This document shows positions 63,674 to 64,000 of a stretch of DNA of 64,000 nt, piece by piece (position 1 is the stretch's first letter; every line of letters starts with the position of its first letter). The stretch is from Cyclobacterium roseum (GTDB lineage Bacteria > Bacteroidota > Bacteroidia > Cytophagales > Cyclobacteriaceae). Position numbers and translations under genes: made by a program. The notes under the pieces are model-generated. The model saw nothing but the letters and a program-made list of their open reading frames with translations, was not told the origin of the DNA and searched no databases. Location of the stretch: contig NZ_WNKF01000001.1 of NCBI RefSeq assembly GCF_010119225.1, positions 1 through 64,000 on the forward strand, in the 5' to 3' direction.

Positions 63674-64000
63674 ATGACTCAAAAGCTGGAGATTACTTTT
63701 GATGCGATCAGCGAAGCACTGCATGCTTTTGATTTCCCTGAAATAGACATGGTGTTGGGAATCGGCAGAGGGGGAACCTCTCCTGCCTGCATGATCGCTC
63801 ATCAGTTGGGCGCAGCGTTAAAAATTGTCCGAATAAGTTACAGAAACGATGACAACGAACCCATTTACGAATCTCCGGAGACGCTTACTGATTTCGATTG
63901 GGATTTTTTTAGCCATCACCGCATACTCATTGTAGATGACGTGTCAGTCACCGGAAAAACACTGGCTACCGTAAAGGACAAGCTTTCCGGACATGAGGTG
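63674..64000 (+). CDS. Phosphoribosyltransferase-like protein (3' end outside window)
   Basis: First 109 codons from ATG 63674; the frame is open to the end of the window. FPEIDMVLGIGRGGTSPACM is the typical first loop of type I phosphoribosyltransferases and RILIVDDVSVTGKTLATVKD the PRPP-binding loop with its adjacent acidic pair (VDDVSVTG). The family transfers phosphoribose from PRPP to a purine, pyrimidine or related base. The substrate is not known; proximity to the ECF-like membrane protein hints at base salvage. The 5' end has no strong ribosome-binding site. Confidence 0.8.
   Translation, partial: MTQKLEITFDAISEALHAFDFPEIDMVLGIGRGGTSPACMIAHQLGAALKIVRISYRNDDNEPIYESPETLTDFDWDFFSHHRILIVDDVSVTGKTLATVKDKLSGHEV

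Overview
The window looks like chromosome of a marine, polysaccharide-degrading member of the Bacteroidota, most likely Cytophagales/Cyclobacteriaceae-like. The evidence is a SusC/SusD outer-membrane pair, five secreted sulfatases, several exported carbohydrate-active or redox proteins, lipoprotein signals of Bacteroidota style, genes without strong Shine-Dalgarno sites, and abundant short GC-rich palindromic repeats between genes. The taxonomic call is an inference from gene content. No rRNA, tRNA or CRISPR array was seen.

Region 1 (1-4.9 kb) holds repeats, a broken antitoxin-like gene, a secreted TIM-barrel isomerase/epimerase-like protein, an FAD-dependent oxidoreductase and a conserved hypothetical protein. 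Region 2 (about 5.7-11.5 kb) is an AT-rich island with a cassette-like structure. One unknown gene is followed by an imperfect hairpin with attC-like core sequences, then by a two-gene unit encoding a nitrilase-fold protein and a Rad50/SMC-like ABC ATPase. The ATPase reading frame is cut by a single in-frame TAA. Each cassette starts with a GTT core that is complementary to the start of its own downstream hairpin, which is the logic of integron gene cassettes. This unit is the best candidate here for an undescribed (defence-like) system. It is followed by three copies of a MITE-like repeat (11.75-12.45 kb) with a 51-residue antitoxin-like gene between two of them.

Region 3 (12.6-32 kb) is a carbohydrate-utilisation locus. 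A LacI-type regulator is divergent from a susC/susD pair, with a perfect 10-bp inverted-repeat operator between them. Then come a sulfatase, a large lipoprotein of unknown function, an exported protein with an ApbE-type flavinylation motif, a secreted FAD oxidoreductase, a sodium:solute symporter, a cytoplasmic FAD oxidoreductase (paralogue of the one at 1.5 kb) and a secreted GH9-like glycosidase with a discoidin domain. Region 4 (32-35.4 kb) is a recombination-prone stretch: two Uma2-type nuclease-like paralogues, a small membrane protein, a truncated alginate-lyase-family gene and repeats. One repeat is a near-perfect inverted copy of 127 bases near the left end of the window.

Region 5 (35.4-39.5 kb) has phosphoenolpyruvate carboxylase and a UPF0261 protein. 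Region 6 (39.6-54.2 kb) is a second degradation locus: an M14 peptidase, four sulfatases, an exported toroid/lyase-like protein, a lipoprotein formylglycine-generating enzyme that retains both active-site cysteines, a cytochrome c/beta-propeller lipoprotein and a Tat-exported enolase-superfamily protein. Several of these genes overlap or nearly touch. The sulfatases and the enzyme that would mature them are thus encoded together, and the last two genes could handle released sugars or acids outside the cytoplasm. Region 7 (54.4-64 kb) has a single-domain response regulator, a BNR_4 propeller protein, a BCCT transporter with a GH113-like lipoprotein, a tryptophan-rich membrane protein, an MFS exporter, a GH3-type acyl-adenylate enzyme, a membrane protein and the start of a phosphoribosyltransferase.
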